Below the pieces are notes generated by a model. The model was given only the letters and a program-made list of their open reading frames with translations. It was not told the origin of the DNA and ran no database searches. Positions 44,756 through 53,857 of a stretch of DNA of 64,000 bases are shown here, piece after piece. The stretch covers positions 1 through 64,000 of the forward strand of contig JAVEWG010000016.1 of the NCBI GenBank assembly GCA_034004685.1, read 5' to 3'. The position numbers were made by a program, and so were the translations under genes. The DNA is from JAEUNX01 sp034004685. GTDB lineage: Bacteria > Pseudomonadota > Gammaproteobacteria > Burkholderiales > Rhodocyclaceae. How positions within the stretch are numbered: the first letter of the stretch is position 1; each line of letters begins with the position of its first letter.

Positions 44756-46672
44756 TCAGGCCCGGCCGGAGCGCGATGCCAACTCGCCACCCCAGCGCTC
44801 GATCAACGCATCTATGGACATTTGACCGAGGTCCTGACCACCCCGGACTCGAACAGCCACCAGGTCGGACGCTTTTTCCTTGTCGCCCACCACGATCTGG
44901 TAAGGCAGCTTGCGAACGCTATGTTCGCGTATTTTATAAGTAATTTTTTCGTTCCGCAAATCCGCCTCAACCCGGAAACCCGCTTGCGCCAGGCGATTCC
45001 TCACGTTTTGGGCGTACTCGGCCTGGCCTTCCGAGATGTTAATGACCACGGCCTGAACCGGTGCCAGCCACAAAGGGAAGGCGCCAGCAAAGTTCTCGAT
45101 CAGGATCCCGATGAAACGTTCCAGGGAGCCCAGGATCGCCCGGTGCAGCATCACTGGCCGATGGCGACTGTTATCCTCGGCCACGTACTCCGCCCCAAGG
45201 CGCTCCGGCAAAACGAAATCCAGCTGCATGGTGCCGCATTGCCAAGAACGGCCAAGAGCATCCTTGATGTGGTATTCGATCTTTGGGCCGTAGAACGCAC
45301 CCTCTCCGGGTAGCTCTTCCCACTGGTGACCAGAGGCCGCCAGCGCCTCCCGCAGACCGGCTTCGGCCCGATCCCACACCTCATCAGAGCCAGCGCGCTT
45401 TTCCGGACGCAGGGAAAGCTTGACCGCCACATCGGTGAAGCCAAAATCCTGATAAACCCGGGTTAACAAGTCGTTAAAGGACTTTACCTCGTCAACAATC
45501 TGGGCTTCAGTACAGAAAATGTGGGCATCGTCCTGAACAAAGCCTCGCACCCGCATCAAACCGTGGAGGGCTCCAGAGGGTTCATTGCGGTGGCAGGAGC
45601 CGAATTCCGCCAAGCGCAGGGGAAGATCCCGGTAGGAGCGCAGACCATGGTTGAAAATTTGCACGTGCCCCGGGCAGTTCATGGGCTTCACCGCATAGTC
45701 CCGTTTCTCGGACTCGGTGGTGAACATGTTGTCCCGGTAGTTTTCCCAGTGCCCGGAGCGCTCCCACAGCTGGCGGTCCATCACCAGGGGAGTCCGGACC
45801 TCCTGGTAGTCCGCCTCGGTCAACACCCGCCGCATGTATTGCTCGACTTGCTGCCACAAAGTCCAGCCTGCCGGGTGCCAGAACACCATGCCCGGGGCTT
45901 CTTCCTGGAGGTGGAACAAATCCAGCTGCCGGCCTAAGCGTCGATGATCCCGCTTCTCCGCCTCCTCCAGCATATGAAGATAGGCATCCTGATCTTCCTT
46001 GCGAGCCCAAGCGGTGCCGTAGATGCGCTGGAGCATCTCGTTCCTGGAGTCGCCGCGCCAATAGGCACCGGCCACCTTCATGAGCTTGAAGACTTTAAGC
46101 TTGCCGGTGGATGGCACGTGGGGGCCCCGGCAAAGATCCACGAAATTGCCTTCCCGGTAGAGGGAAACATCTTCCCCGGCAGGAATGGAGGCAATGATCT
46201 CAGCTTTGTAATGCTCGCCAATGGACTTGAAGAATTCCACTGCCTTGTCTCGTGGCCACACTTCCCGAACTACCGGATAGTCCTTCTTGGCCAGCTCACC
46301 CATCCGCTTCTCGATGGCCTCCAGGTCTTCCGGGGTGAAGGGGCGCTTGTAGGAGAAATCGTAATAGAAGCCGTTGTCCACAACCGGGCCGATGGTCACC
46401 TGGGCTTCGGGGAACAATTCCTTCACCGCGTAGGCCAGTAGATGGGCGGTGGAGTGGCGCAGCATCTCCAGACCATCCGGATCTTTTTCGGTGACGATGG
46501 ACAAGTGAGCATCCACCTCAATCAAGGCACTCAGATCCACCAGCTGACCATCCAGGCGGCCACCCAAGGCCGCCTTGGCCAGACCAGGACCGATGGAGGC
46601 CGCCACATCGGCGACCGTCACCGGCGCCTCGAAAACACGAATGGAACCGTCCGGCAAAGTCAGGTTAGGCAT
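44756..46672 (-). CDS. thrS: threonine--tRNA ligase
   Basis: The 638-residue product has an N-terminal TGS domain (MPNLTLPDGSIRVFEAPVTV), the editing domain with HSTAHLLAYAV and a later metal-type His/Cys site, and the class II catalytic core. The zinc ligands appear in MNCPGHVQIF and in DDAHIFC. Motif 2 is FGSCHRNEPSGALHGLMRVR, followed by the anticodon-binding domain (VVINISEGQAEYAQNVRNRL). It ends 30 bp before the infC start and is presumably the first cistron of the operon. A terminator separates it from tRNA-Val upstream. Confidence 0.98.
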   Translation of the reverse strand: MPNLTLPDGSIRVFEAPVTVADVAASIGPGLAKAALGGRLDGQLVDLSALIEVDAHLSIVTEKDPDGLEMLRHSTAHLLAYAVKELFPEAQVTIGPVVDNGFYYDFSYKRPFTPEDLEAIEKRMGELAKKDYPVVREVWPRDKAVEFFKSIGEHYKAEIIASIPAGEDVSLYREGNFVDLCRGPHVPSTGKLKVFKLMKVAGAYWRGDSRNEMLQRIYGTAWARKEDQDAYLHMLEEAEKRDHRRLGRQLDLFHLQEEAPGMVFWHPAGWTLWQQVEQYMRRVLTEADYQEVRTPLVMDRQLWERSGHWENYRDNMFTTESEKRDYAVKPMNCPGHVQIFNHGLRSYRDLPLRLAEFGSCHRNEPSGALHGLMRVRGFVQDDAHIFCTEAQIVDEVKSFNDLLTRVYQDFGFTDVAVKLSLRPEKRAGSDEVWDRAEAGLREALAASGHQWEELPGEGAFYGPKIEYHIKDALGRSWQCGTMQLDFVLPERLGAEYVAEDNSRHRPVMLHRAILGSLERFIGILIENFAGAFPLWLAPVQAVVINISEGQAEYAQNVRNRLAQAGFRVEADLRNEKITYKIREHSVRKLPYQIVVGDKEKASDLVAVRVRGGQDLGQMSIDALIERWGGELASRSGRA

Positions 46673-46690
46673 GGAAGCTTGGCCTCAGGC

Positions 46691-46721
46691 AAAAAAAAAG
46701 TGCGGGCGAGCCGCACTTTTT
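46691..46721 (-). terminator. intrinsic terminator between tRNA-Val and thrS
   Basis: An 11-bp stem, AAAAAGTGCGG / CCGCACTTTTT, with a 5-nt loop is followed on the minus strand by a further run of Ts. It ends the tRNA-Val transcript 84 nt after the tRNA and only 18 nt before the thrS ATG. So it could also act as a thrS leader structure. Confidence 0.88.
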
Positions 46722-46805
46722 GTCGAAAAAGACAATCAGACTCGATCTTGTTAGCGGTTACCGCCGGTGCAAGTTCGAAACGCCATCTGTCTTCCCCTAG
46801 GATGT

Positions 46806-46882
46806 TGGTAGGCGCGATTGGACTCGAACCAACGACCCCCACCATGTCAAGGTGGTGCTCTAACCAGCTGAGCTACGCGCCT
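46806..46882 (-). tRNA. tRNA-Val(GAC)
   Basis: This 77-nt tRNA has acceptor AGGCGCG/CGCGCCT, D arm TAGCTCAGCTGGTTAGAGCA, and anticodon arm CCACC-TTGACAT-GGTGG with anticodon GAC. The T arm contains GGTTCGAGTCC and the CCA end is encoded. It reads GUC and GUU. The body matches the E. coli valV/valW pattern almost base for base outside the acceptor stem. Confidence 0.97.
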
Positions 46883-46894
46883 AAGGAGCTGCGC

Positions 46895-46923
46895 ATTATA
46901 GCCCCACAAGGAATTAAGCGCAA
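46895..46923 (-). promoter_or_regulatory. promoter of tRNA-Val
   Basis: On the minus strand TTGCGC and a perfect TATAAT are spaced by 17 bp. The -10 ends 12 bp before the tRNA 5' end, followed by a GC-rich GCGC discriminator typical of stringently controlled promoters. Confidence 0.85.
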
Positions 46924-47043
46924 CCTCCACGGCTTCAGAAGAATCAGGCCGCACCACGCTTTCAAACCCGGACTCCGGGCATTCAGACAAGCGACGTGGC
47001 GTATTTTCAGGGTCTCGAACGCATCGAACAACGTTTTCTAACC

Positions 47044-47835
47044 TTAAGACCCAACGGGCCATTCAGCAAGGAAAGCCTGCCAATGGGGTGCAGGGAGATG
47101 GTTCAAGGCCTCTCTGACGGCCTCCAGCTCAGTCTGATAGGCAGGCTGGTCCAGCACCCCCCGCATGAGTTGAAAGCGCAGAAAGACCAAATAGGTATTG
47201 ACAACGTCCGTCTCGCAGTAATCCCGGATTTCAGCAATCCGACCCGCTTGATACGCATCCCACACCTGATCCCCTGCCATTCCCACCTTGCCCGGCAGGC
47301 CCATCAGCTTGGCCAGCTTGTCCATGGGCGCATTGGCCCGGGCCTGATACAGGGCCAGCAGATCCATCAGATCCACGTGGCGGGTGTGATAGCGGCTGAT
47401 GTAATTGTTCCATTTGAACTCCCGGGAATCGGAGAAATCACCGTCGCCCAAGTCCCAATAGCGGGCTGCGCTGACCCCGTGCATCAAACCCCGGTAGTGG
47501 AGAACCGGCAGGTCGAAGCCCCCTCCGTTCCACGACACCAGTTGAGGCGAAAACCTTTCGATGCCGTCGAAGAAGCGCTGGATGATCTGGGCTTCGGAGG
47601 CCTCGGGCTCCGATAGGGAAAACACCCTGAACTGACTGGCATCCCGCAATACACAGGAGATGGTGACTACCCGCTGAAGGTAATGAGGCAGGAAATCATT
47701 GCCGACTGTAGCCCGACGCTGCTGAAAGGCCAGTTCTGCCACCTCGAAATCGGAGAGATCGTCAGGTAGCTCCTGGAGACGCCGGATACCCGCCACATCT
47801 GGGATCGTCTCGATGTCGAAAACGAGTACGGACAC
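47044..47835 (-). CDS. predicted 3'-5' exonuclease, PolB exo-2 type (DnaQ-like)
   Basis: The protein belongs to the DnaQ-like DEDD superfamily, in the stand-alone PolB-like exonuclease 2 group. The four acidic metal ligands appear in VFDIETIPD (Exo I), SWNGGGFDLPVL (Exo II) and YCETDVVNTY (Exo III, DEDDy form with Tyr). It is 263 residues and has no polymerase domain. The GTG at 47835 sits 10 nt after GAGG overlapping the cysM stop and is preferred over a TTG three codons earlier. It is the last gene of the gyrA-cysM run and follows cysM by 12 bp. Confidence 0.88.
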   Translation of the reverse strand: MSVLVFDIETIPDVAGIRRLQELPDDLSDFEVAELAFQQRRATVGNDFLPHYLQRVVTISCVLRDASQFRVFSLSEPEASEAQIIQRFFDGIERFSPQLVSWNGGGFDLPVLHYRGLMHGVSAARYWDLGDGDFSDSREFKWNNYISRYHTRHVDLMDLLALYQARANAPMDKLAKLMGLPGKVGMAGDQVWDAYQAGRIAEIRDYCETDVVNTYLVFLRFQLMRGVLDQPAYQTELEAVREALNHLPAPHWQAFLAEWPVGS

Positions 47836-47847
47836 TGGACTCAAGCC

Positions 47848-48738
47848 TCAGGCAGGGAACACGCCGGTGGAGAGGTATCGGTCGCCCCGATCGCAGACAA
47901 TGGAAACGATCACCGCGTTTTCCACCTGGGCAGCGATCCGCTGCGCCACATGCATCGCCCCACCAGAGGAAATTCCGGCGAAGAGCCCCTCCTCCCGAGC
48001 CAGCCGACGGGTCATTTCCTCGGCATCGGCCTGGCTTACATACTCCAGCCGATCCACGCGGCCTGGTTCAAAAATCTTGGGCAGATAGGCCTCCGGCCAC
48101 TTGCGGATACCCGGGATCTGGGCCCCATCCTCGGGCTGACAGCCAATCACCTGAATCGCCGGATTGACCGATTTCAGATAGCGGGACACCCCCATGATGG
48201 TGCCGGTGGTACCCATGCTGGACACGAAGTGGGTAATACTGCCTCCGGTCTGCTCCCAGATTTCCGGACCTGTTCCTTCCACATGAGCCAGAGGATTATC
48301 CCCGTTACCGAACTGGTCCAGGATCCGGCCCTTGCCTTCGTCCCGCATGCGTTCGGCCACGTCTCGGGCCAGCTCCATGCCCCCCGCCTTCGGGGTAAGC
48401 ACCAGTTCGGCGCCGAAGGCTCGCATGGTCTGGCGCCGCTCCACGCTCTGGTTTTCCGGCATGACCAAGATCATCCGGTAACCACGGATGGCAGCCGCCA
48501 TGGCCAGGGCAATACCGGTATTGCCGCTGGTCGCTTCGATCAGGGTGTCTCCGGGCTGGATCTCACCCCGGGTCTCGGCCCGCATGATCATGGACAGCGC
48601 CGGCCGGTCCTTCACTGAACCCGCTGGATTGTTGCCTTCCAGCTTGGCGAGGATGACGTTGTTGCGGCCGGCGCTGATGCGCTTGAGGCGGACCAGCGGG
48701 GTCTTGCCCACATAGTCCTCGAGAGTCTTGAATTCCAT
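47848..48738 (-). CDS. cysM: cysteine synthase B
   Basis: CysM is a PLP enzyme making cysteine from O-acetylserine with sulfide, or S-sulfocysteine with thiosulfate. The 296-residue length and motifs support CysM rather than CysK: NPAGSVKDRPALSMI with the PLP Lys, EATSGNTGIALAMAA, and a C-terminal PEAYLPKIFEPGRVDRLEYV. In place of the CysK phosphate loop it has SSMGTTGTIMGVSRYLK. The start is ATG at 48738 (MEFKTLEDYVGKTPLVRL); the upstream in-frame Met adds 12 atypical residues. Confidence 0.95.
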   Translation of the reverse strand: MEFKTLEDYVGKTPLVRLKRISAGRNNVILAKLEGNNPAGSVKDRPALSMIMRAETRGEIQPGDTLIEATSGNTGIALAMAAAIRGYRMILVMPENQSVERRQTMRAFGAELVLTPKAGGMELARDVAERMRDEGKGRILDQFGNGDNPLAHVEGTGPEIWEQTGGSITHFVSSMGTTGTIMGVSRYLKSVNPAIQVIGCQPEDGAQIPGIRKWPEAYLPKIFEPGRVDRLEYVSQADAEEMTRRLAREEGLFAGISSGGAMHVAQRIAAQVENAVIVSIVCDRGDRYLSTGVFPA

Positions 48739-48804
48739 GGCCTGAATGTTGTGGGGAATTAGCGGCCACCCCATCTTACCTCAGGGGCGACCCGCCGCTG
48801 CCAT

Positions 48805-50127
48805 TCAGGCCCGACCAATGCCGTAATAGTCGATGCCCAGGGGCCGCAAGCTAGCCGGGTCGTACATGTTGCGACCGTCAAAGATCACCGGCTCCTTGAG
48901 ACGGCCCTTGATGACATCGAAATCCGGACTGCGGAATTCCTTCCACTCTGTGACGATCACCAAGGCATCGGCTCCCTCCAGGGCGCTGTTGGGGCGCCCC
49001 GCATAGGATAGGCCCGGCAGGTCGCCAAAAATCCGCTCGGCCTCCTGCATGGCCACCGGGTCGTAAGCCATCACCGTGGCGCCGCGCCGCAGCAACTCAC
49101 CGATGATCACCCGGCTGGGCGCCTCCCGCATGTCGTCGGTATTGGGCTTGAAGGCCAAGCCCCATAGGGCGAAACGGCGGCCGGAAAGATCCTTCCCGTA
49201 GCGGCCCACGATCTTGTTGAGGAGCACGTGCTTCTGGGCGTCATTGGCATCCTCCACGGCGGTCAATACCTTAAGGCCCTGGCCGTGCTCCCTGGCGGCC
49301 TGGATCAAGGCCTTCACGTCCTTGGGGAAACAGGACCCCCCATAACCACAGCCGGCGTAAAGAAAGTGCCAACCGATGCGGGGATCGGAACCGATGCCCT
49401 GGCGCACCAGCTCGATGTCCGCCCCCAGGATTTCAGCCAGATTGGCCAGCTCGTTCATGAAACTGATGCGGGTGGCCAGCATGGCGTTGGCCGCGTATTT
49501 GGTGAGTTCGGCGCTGCGCACATCCATGAAAACCAGTTTTTCGTGGTTGCGCTGGAAGGGCGAATAGAGCTGGCGCATCAGGGTGCGAGCCTGTTCGTCG
49601 GCGACTCCGACAATGATCCGGTCCGGCCGCATGAAATCCTCCACCGCAGCGCCTTCCTTGAGGAACTCAGGATTGGAAACCACGCTGAAGCTCAACTCGC
49701 TGCCCCGCTTGGCCAGCTCCTCGGCCACCGCGGCCCGAACCTTGTCGCCGGTTCCCACCGGTACGGTGGACTTATCCACTACCACCCGGTAGCCATCCAT
49801 GTGGCGCCCGATATTGCGGGCCGCTGCCAAAACATATTGGAGATCGGCCGAACCATCCTCATCGGGAGGCGTACCCACCGCGATGAACTGGATGGTGCCG
49901 AACTTGGCCGCCCGTTCCACATCGGTGGTGAATTGGAGCCGACCCGCCTCCACGTTGCGGTGGACCACCTCCTGCAAACCTGGCTCATGGATCGGGATGC
50001 CCCCCTCTTCAAGAATCTTGATCTTGGCGGGATCCACATCCAGACACAGTACATCGTTACCCACATCCGCCAGACAGGCACCAGACACCAAACCCACATA
50101 CCCGGTGCCGATCACCGTGATCTTCAT
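48805..50127 (-). CDS. ugd: UDP-glucose 6-dehydrogenase
   Basis: Ugd oxidises UDP-glucose twice with NAD+ to UDP-glucuronate, a precursor for surface polysaccharides. The 440-residue protein has an N-terminal Rossmann motif, MKITVIGTGYVGLVSGACLA. The active-site Cys is in AGCGYGGSCFPKDVKALIQA, with the catalytic Lys of the same helix. The C-terminal UDP-binding domain starts near FALWGLAFKPNTDDMREAPS. It follows lapB by 77 bp. The lapAB-ugd order links it to envelope polysaccharide synthesis. Confidence 0.97.
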   Translation of the reverse strand: MKITVIGTGYVGLVSGACLADVGNDVLCLDVDPAKIKILEEGGIPIHEPGLQEVVHRNVEAGRLQFTTDVERAAKFGTIQFIAVGTPPDEDGSADLQYVLAAARNIGRHMDGYRVVVDKSTVPVGTGDKVRAAVAEELAKRGSELSFSVVSNPEFLKEGAAVEDFMRPDRIIVGVADEQARTLMRQLYSPFQRNHEKLVFMDVRSAELTKYAANAMLATRISFMNELANLAEILGADIELVRQGIGSDPRIGWHFLYAGCGYGGSCFPKDVKALIQAAREHGQGLKVLTAVEDANDAQKHVLLNKIVGRYGKDLSGRRFALWGLAFKPNTDDMREAPSRVIIGELLRRGATVMAYDPVAMQEAERIFGDLPGLSYAGRPNSALEGADALVIVTEWKEFRSPDFDVIKGRLKEPVIFDGRNMYDPASLRPLGIDYYGIGRA

Positions 50128-50204
50128 GACAAAACCTTTCTCTGACTAATTTCGGTCTGGCCGGGATGATACGGTCCCGCCCTGTTGGCTGTTCGGCTCG
50201 CCCA

Positions 50205-51380
50205 TCACGGAGCGAGATCGAACTCCTCGGTACGCCGAGGTGGATAGGTTTCCCATCCCCCACAGGCCGGGCAACGCCAGTACAGCTGGCGAGCCTTGAA
50301 GCCGCAAGTATTGCAGCGGTAGCGGGCAACCCGCCGGGTGTGACCATGAATGAGTTGCTTCATCAACTCGAGGTCTCCCCGTGCGTCGGCCGAGGCAGTG
50401 AGCAGGGCAGCCTCCAGGAGCTTGTCCAGGCCCAAAAGAGTCGGATTGCGCCGCAACTCCTCCCGCACCAGTTCGTAGGCGGGGGCGGGGCCAGCCTTTT
50501 CCAGTTCCCAATGGAAAACCTCGTCGAGGAGATCCAGGGAAGGATGCTGATCCAGGTAGGAGCGCAACAGGGCGATGCCCTGCTCCACCCGCCCCATCCG
50601 TCGATAGGCGTCCATGATCCGCTCAGCCACCAAGGCAAGGTACACCGGATCCTGAACCTCAACCCGCTTCCAGACCTCGAGTGCCTCGTCCTCGCGCCCC
50701 TCGGCCAGGCGCAGATCCCCAAGGATGATGCTGGCGCGCACACACTTCGGATTGACCTCAAGAGCCTGGGCCAGCGCCTGGCCGGCAGCGTCAAAGCGGG
50801 AGTTGGCCAAGTCTCCGGCAGCGATCTCGCAATGGAAATTGGCGACTTCCTTGCGCCATAGCAGGCTCTCGTGATCCGGCAAAGCCTGCGCCGCGTCGAT
50901 GGCTTTCCGCCAGTCTTTTTCCTGTTGGTAGATTTCCAGCAGGTATTGGAGGGCCACCTCGTTCAGTCGGGTGCCGCGCAGTCGCGTGAATACGCTCTCG
51001 GCCCGATCCAGCAAGCCGGCCTTGAGAAAATCCTGCCCCAGTTCGGCCAGTGCCTGGAGGCGCTGATCTTCGGAAAGGTCATCCCGATCCACCAGATTCT
51101 GGTGCATCCGGATTGCCCGATCGGTCTCGCCCCGGCGGCGGAACAAACTGCCCAGAGCAAAGTGAAGCTCTACCGTCTGAGGATCAATCTTGACCGCCTC
51201 GATGAAGGCATCGATGGCCTTGTTGGGCTGCTCATTGAGAAGGAAGTTAAGCCCGGTCAGATAGGAGCGGGGCAACGCCCGTGACTCATGGACCACCTGG
51301 CGAATATCAATGCGCGCAGCCAGCCAACCCAGAGCAAAGAACAAGGGCAGGGCCAGCAGCCACCATAGCTGAATCTCCAT
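50205..51380 (-). CDS. lapB: lipopolysaccharide assembly protein LapB
   Basis: LapB (YciM) is an inner-membrane-anchored TPR scaffold that controls LpxC proteolysis by FtsH and so balances LPS synthesis. The 391-residue product has one N-terminal membrane helix (LWWLLALPLFFALGWLAAR), then tandem TPR repeats from about residue 35 (GLNFLLNEQPNKAIDAFIEA; LHFALGSLFRRRGETDRAIR). It ends in a rubredoxin-like metal knuckle with two C-x2-C pairs (CNTCGF and CPACGG). It starts 3 bp after lapA. Confidence 0.96.
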   Translation of the reverse strand: MEIQLWWLLALPLFFALGWLAARIDIRQVVHESRALPRSYLTGLNFLLNEQPNKAIDAFIEAVKIDPQTVELHFALGSLFRRRGETDRAIRMHQNLVDRDDLSEDQRLQALAELGQDFLKAGLLDRAESVFTRLRGTRLNEVALQYLLEIYQQEKDWRKAIDAAQALPDHESLLWRKEVANFHCEIAAGDLANSRFDAAGQALAQALEVNPKCVRASIILGDLRLAEGREDEALEVWKRVEVQDPVYLALVAERIMDAYRRMGRVEQGIALLRSYLDQHPSLDLLDEVFHWELEKAGPAPAYELVREELRRNPTLLGLDKLLEAALLTASADARGDLELMKQLIHGHTRRVARYRCNTCGFKARQLYWRCPACGGWETYPPRRTEEFDLAP

Positions 51381-51383
51381 GGA

Positions 51384-51686
51384 TCAGAGGGTTTCCGGCG
51401 CTTGGCCATCCACCAGGGGAACCGGGAGCTTGCTGGACGCCCGATCATCAACGCCAGCTCGACGCAAACGGCCGATCTCCCTGCGTTGGCGCAGGATGGA
51501 AGCCAAGGTGGCCGTGACCCCCAGGACCGCACCAGCAGAGAAGAACACCAGAATCACGAAGACCAGGGGCAGACGCCACTCCCCCCCGAAGTAAAAATTC
51601 AGGGTCACGATCTGGTCATTCTTCACGGCAAAACCGAAGAGAAAGACAAACAGTACCCCACGCAGGAACCACATGATCCATTTCAT
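51384..51686 (-). CDS. lapA: lipopolysaccharide assembly protein LapA domain-containing protein
   Basis: The 100-residue protein has two membrane helices (WFLRGVLFVFLFGFAVKN and VFVILVFFSAGAVLGVTAT). Between them lies the family motif NDQIVTLNFYFGGEWRLPLV, followed by a basic cytoplasmic coiled tail (LRQRREIGRLRRAG). LapA interacts with LapB; the pair is coupled by a 3-bp gap. It follows ihfB and its terminator, so lapAB may need its own promoter. Confidence 0.92.
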   Translation of the reverse strand: MKWIMWFLRGVLFVFLFGFAVKNDQIVTLNFYFGGEWRLPLVFVILVFFSAGAVLGVTATLASILRQRREIGRLRRAGVDDRASSKLPVPLVDGQAPETL

Positions 51687-51714
51687 GGGGCAGAATTATC
51701 GCCGAGGCCGGTAC

Positions 51715-51742
51715 AAAAAAGAAGGCGGCTTTCGCCGCCTTC
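51715..51742 (-). terminator. rho-independent terminator after ihfB
   Basis: A 9-bp stem GAAGGCGGC/GCCGCCTTC with a 4-nt loop is followed on the minus strand by six Ts, 27 nt after the ihfB stop. It separates rpsA-ihfB from lapAB. Confidence 0.92.
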
Positions 51743-51769
51743 CGTTTTCACGACCAACCACAGCCGTAA

Positions 51770-52054
51770 TCAGCCCAGGGCATCCACCCGCTCCCGCAGC
51801 TCCTTGCCGGCCTTGAAGTGGGGTACATGCTTCTCGGGCACCCGCACCTTTTCCCCCGATTTGGGATTGCGTCCCACCCGGGGCGGCCGGTAATTCAGCG
51901 CGAAACTGCCGAACCCGCGGATCTCGATGCGACCCCCTTGGGAAAGGGTGTCGGTCATGGCATCGAGAATCATCTTGACCGCGAAATCCGCATCCTTGGC
52001 AACCAACTGAGGAAAACGCTCAGCCAGTCGCACAATGAGCTCCGACTTGGTCAT
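51770..52054 (-). CDS. ihfB: integration host factor subunit beta
   Basis: The 94-residue product starts MTKSELIVRLAERFPQLVAK and contains RIEIRGFGSFALNYRPPRVG, then the beta-arm RNPKSGEKVRVPEKHVPHFK with the intercalating Pro. It lies 12 bp after rpsA, its conserved partner location. The alpha subunit gene is about 12 kb away on the same strand. Confidence 0.97.
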   Translation of the reverse strand: MTKSELIVRLAERFPQLVAKDADFAVKMILDAMTDTLSQGGRIEIRGFGSFALNYRPPRVGRNPKSGEKVRVPEKHVPHFKAGKELRERVDALG

Positions 52055-52066
52055 GACGGGGGACGA

Positions 52067-53773
52067 TCAGGACTTCTGCTCGTTCAGCTTGGCCTTGAGG
52101 AGCGCCCCCAGGTTGGTGGTGCCGCTCACAGCGTCGGAGGAGGCCAGCTTGTGCATGGCTTCGGACTGCTCGGCCTGATCCTTGGCGCGGATGGAGAGGT
52201 TGATTGAGCGGGTCTTGCGATCCACGTTCACAATCATGGTCTCCACTTCGTCGCCTTCCTTCAGGACGGTGGTGAGGTCGTCCACCCGATGGGCAGCCGC
52301 TTCGGAAGCTCGCAGGTAGCCTTCCACCTCATCGCCCAAGGAGATCACCGCACCGCGGGCATCCACGGACTTCACGGTGCCACGGACCAGGCTGTTCTTG
52401 TCGTGGGTAGCGATGAAGTTGGTGTAGGGGTCCCCTTCCATCTGCTTGATGCCCAGGGAAATGCGCTCCCGCTCCACATCGATGGCCAGCACGATGGCTT
52501 CCACTTCGTCGCCCTTCTTGAACCGCCGGACGGCATCTTCGCCGGTCTCGCTCCAGGACAGATCGGACAGATGCACCAAGCCATCGATACCGCCTTCCAG
52601 GCCAATGAACACGCCGAAGTCAGTGATGGACTTGATCTGACCGCGAACCTTGTCGCCCTTCTTGTGGTTGATGGCGAAATCATCCCACGGGTTGGAAGCG
52701 CACTGCTTCATGCCTAGGGAGATGCGGCGGCGATCTTCGTCGATCTCGAGGATCATCACTTCCACTTCGTCGCCCAGCTGGACGACCTTGGTGGGGTGAA
52801 TGTTCTTGTTGGTCCAGTCCATTTCGGACACATGCACCAGACCTTCGATGCCCTGCTCCACTTCCACGAACGCGCCGTAGTCGGTGATGTTGGTCACCTT
52901 GCCGAACATACGGGTGCCCTGGGGGTAACGGCGGGAGATGCCCACCCACGGATCTTCGCCCAGCTGCTTGAGGCCCAGGGAAACGCGGTTCTTTTCCTGG
53001 TCGAACTTGAGCACCTTGGCTTCGATCTCGTCGCCCACCGCCAGCACTTCGGAGGGGTGACGGACACGGCGCCAGGCCAGGTCGGTGATGTGCAGCAAGC
53101 CATCGATGCCGCCCAGATCCACGAACGCGCCGTAATCGGTGATGTTCTTGACCACACCCTTGACCACGGTGCCTTCCTTAAGGTTTTCGAGCAGCTTCTG
53201 GCGCTCTTCACCCATGGTCTCTTCCAGCACGGCGCGGCGGGACACCACCACGTTGTTGCGCTTGCGGTCGAGCTTGATGACCTTGAACTCGAATTCCTTG
53301 TTCTCGTAGGGCGTGGTGTCCTTGACCGGACGCATGTCCACCAGGGAGCCCGGCAGGAAGGCACGAATGCTGTTGGTCATGACGGTCAGGCCGCCCTTGA
53401 CACGGCCGCTGATCAAGCCCTTGACCAGGATGCCTTCGTTCAGAGCCTTTTCGAGATCGTTCCAGGCGGCAATGCGCTTGGCCTTGTCGCGGGAAAGACG
53501 GGTTTCGCCGTAGCCATCCTCAAGCATCTCGATGGCCACCTGGGTGTAACCACCCGGCTGTACCTCGAGTTCGCCCCGATCGTTGCGGAACTCATCGATG
53601 TTGACGTAGCTCTCGGACTTCAGGCCGGCGTTGACCACCACGAAATTCTGGTCGATGCGGACCACTTCGGCGGTGATGACTTCACCCGCGCGCATTTCCT
53701 GACGCGCGAGGCTTTCTTCGAAAAGAGCGGCAAAGCTCTCCATGCTGGGAACAGCGGAGGAGGTAGTGGACAT
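52067..53773 (-). CDS. rpsA: 30S ribosomal protein S1
   Basis: S1 captures mRNA for the 30S subunit and unfolds it. The 568-residue protein has six S1 OB-fold repeats. The first two are ribosome-binding (starting near GEVITAEVVRIDQNFVVVNA), and the later four have the canonical VVKGVVKNITDYGAFVDLGG, FGKVTNITDYGAFVEVEQGI and VRGQIKSITDFGVFIGLEGG pattern. An 84-nt spacer with a stable hairpin separates it from the cmk part upstream. S1 represses its own translation in E. coli by binding the rpsA leader. Confidence 0.98.
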   Translation of the reverse strand: MSTTSSAVPSMESFAALFEESLARQEMRAGEVITAEVVRIDQNFVVVNAGLKSESYVNIDEFRNDRGELEVQPGGYTQVAIEMLEDGYGETRLSRDKAKRIAAWNDLEKALNEGILVKGLISGRVKGGLTVMTNSIRAFLPGSLVDMRPVKDTTPYENKEFEFKVIKLDRKRNNVVVSRRAVLEETMGEERQKLLENLKEGTVVKGVVKNITDYGAFVDLGGIDGLLHITDLAWRRVRHPSEVLAVGDEIEAKVLKFDQEKNRVSLGLKQLGEDPWVGISRRYPQGTRMFGKVTNITDYGAFVEVEQGIEGLVHVSEMDWTNKNIHPTKVVQLGDEVEVMILEIDEDRRRISLGMKQCASNPWDDFAINHKKGDKVRGQIKSITDFGVFIGLEGGIDGLVHLSDLSWSETGEDAVRRFKKGDEVEAIVLAIDVERERISLGIKQMEGDPYTNFIATHDKNSLVRGTVKSVDARGAVISLGDEVEGYLRASEAAAHRVDDLTTVLKEGDEVETMIVNVDRKTRSINLSIRAKDQAEQSEAMHKLASSDAVSGTTNLGALLKAKLNEQKS

Positions 53774-53831
53774 AGTTAAAAGTGACCCAAAACGACCGCC
53801 AGGACGACGGTCAGACAGTTGGTTGCAATAC

Positions 53832-53852
53832 CGCCCGGAGGAGATCCGGGCG
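53832..53852 (-). promoter_or_regulatory. hairpin in the rpsA leader
   Basis: CGCCCGGA-TCTCC-TCCGGGCG is a perfect 8-bp GC-rich hairpin in the 84-nt gap before rpsA. It is followed by GTATTGC, not a T-run, so it is not an intrinsic terminator. A role in S1 autoregulation or mRNA processing is possible (inference). Confidence 0.4.
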
Positions 53853-53857
53853 ACCCT

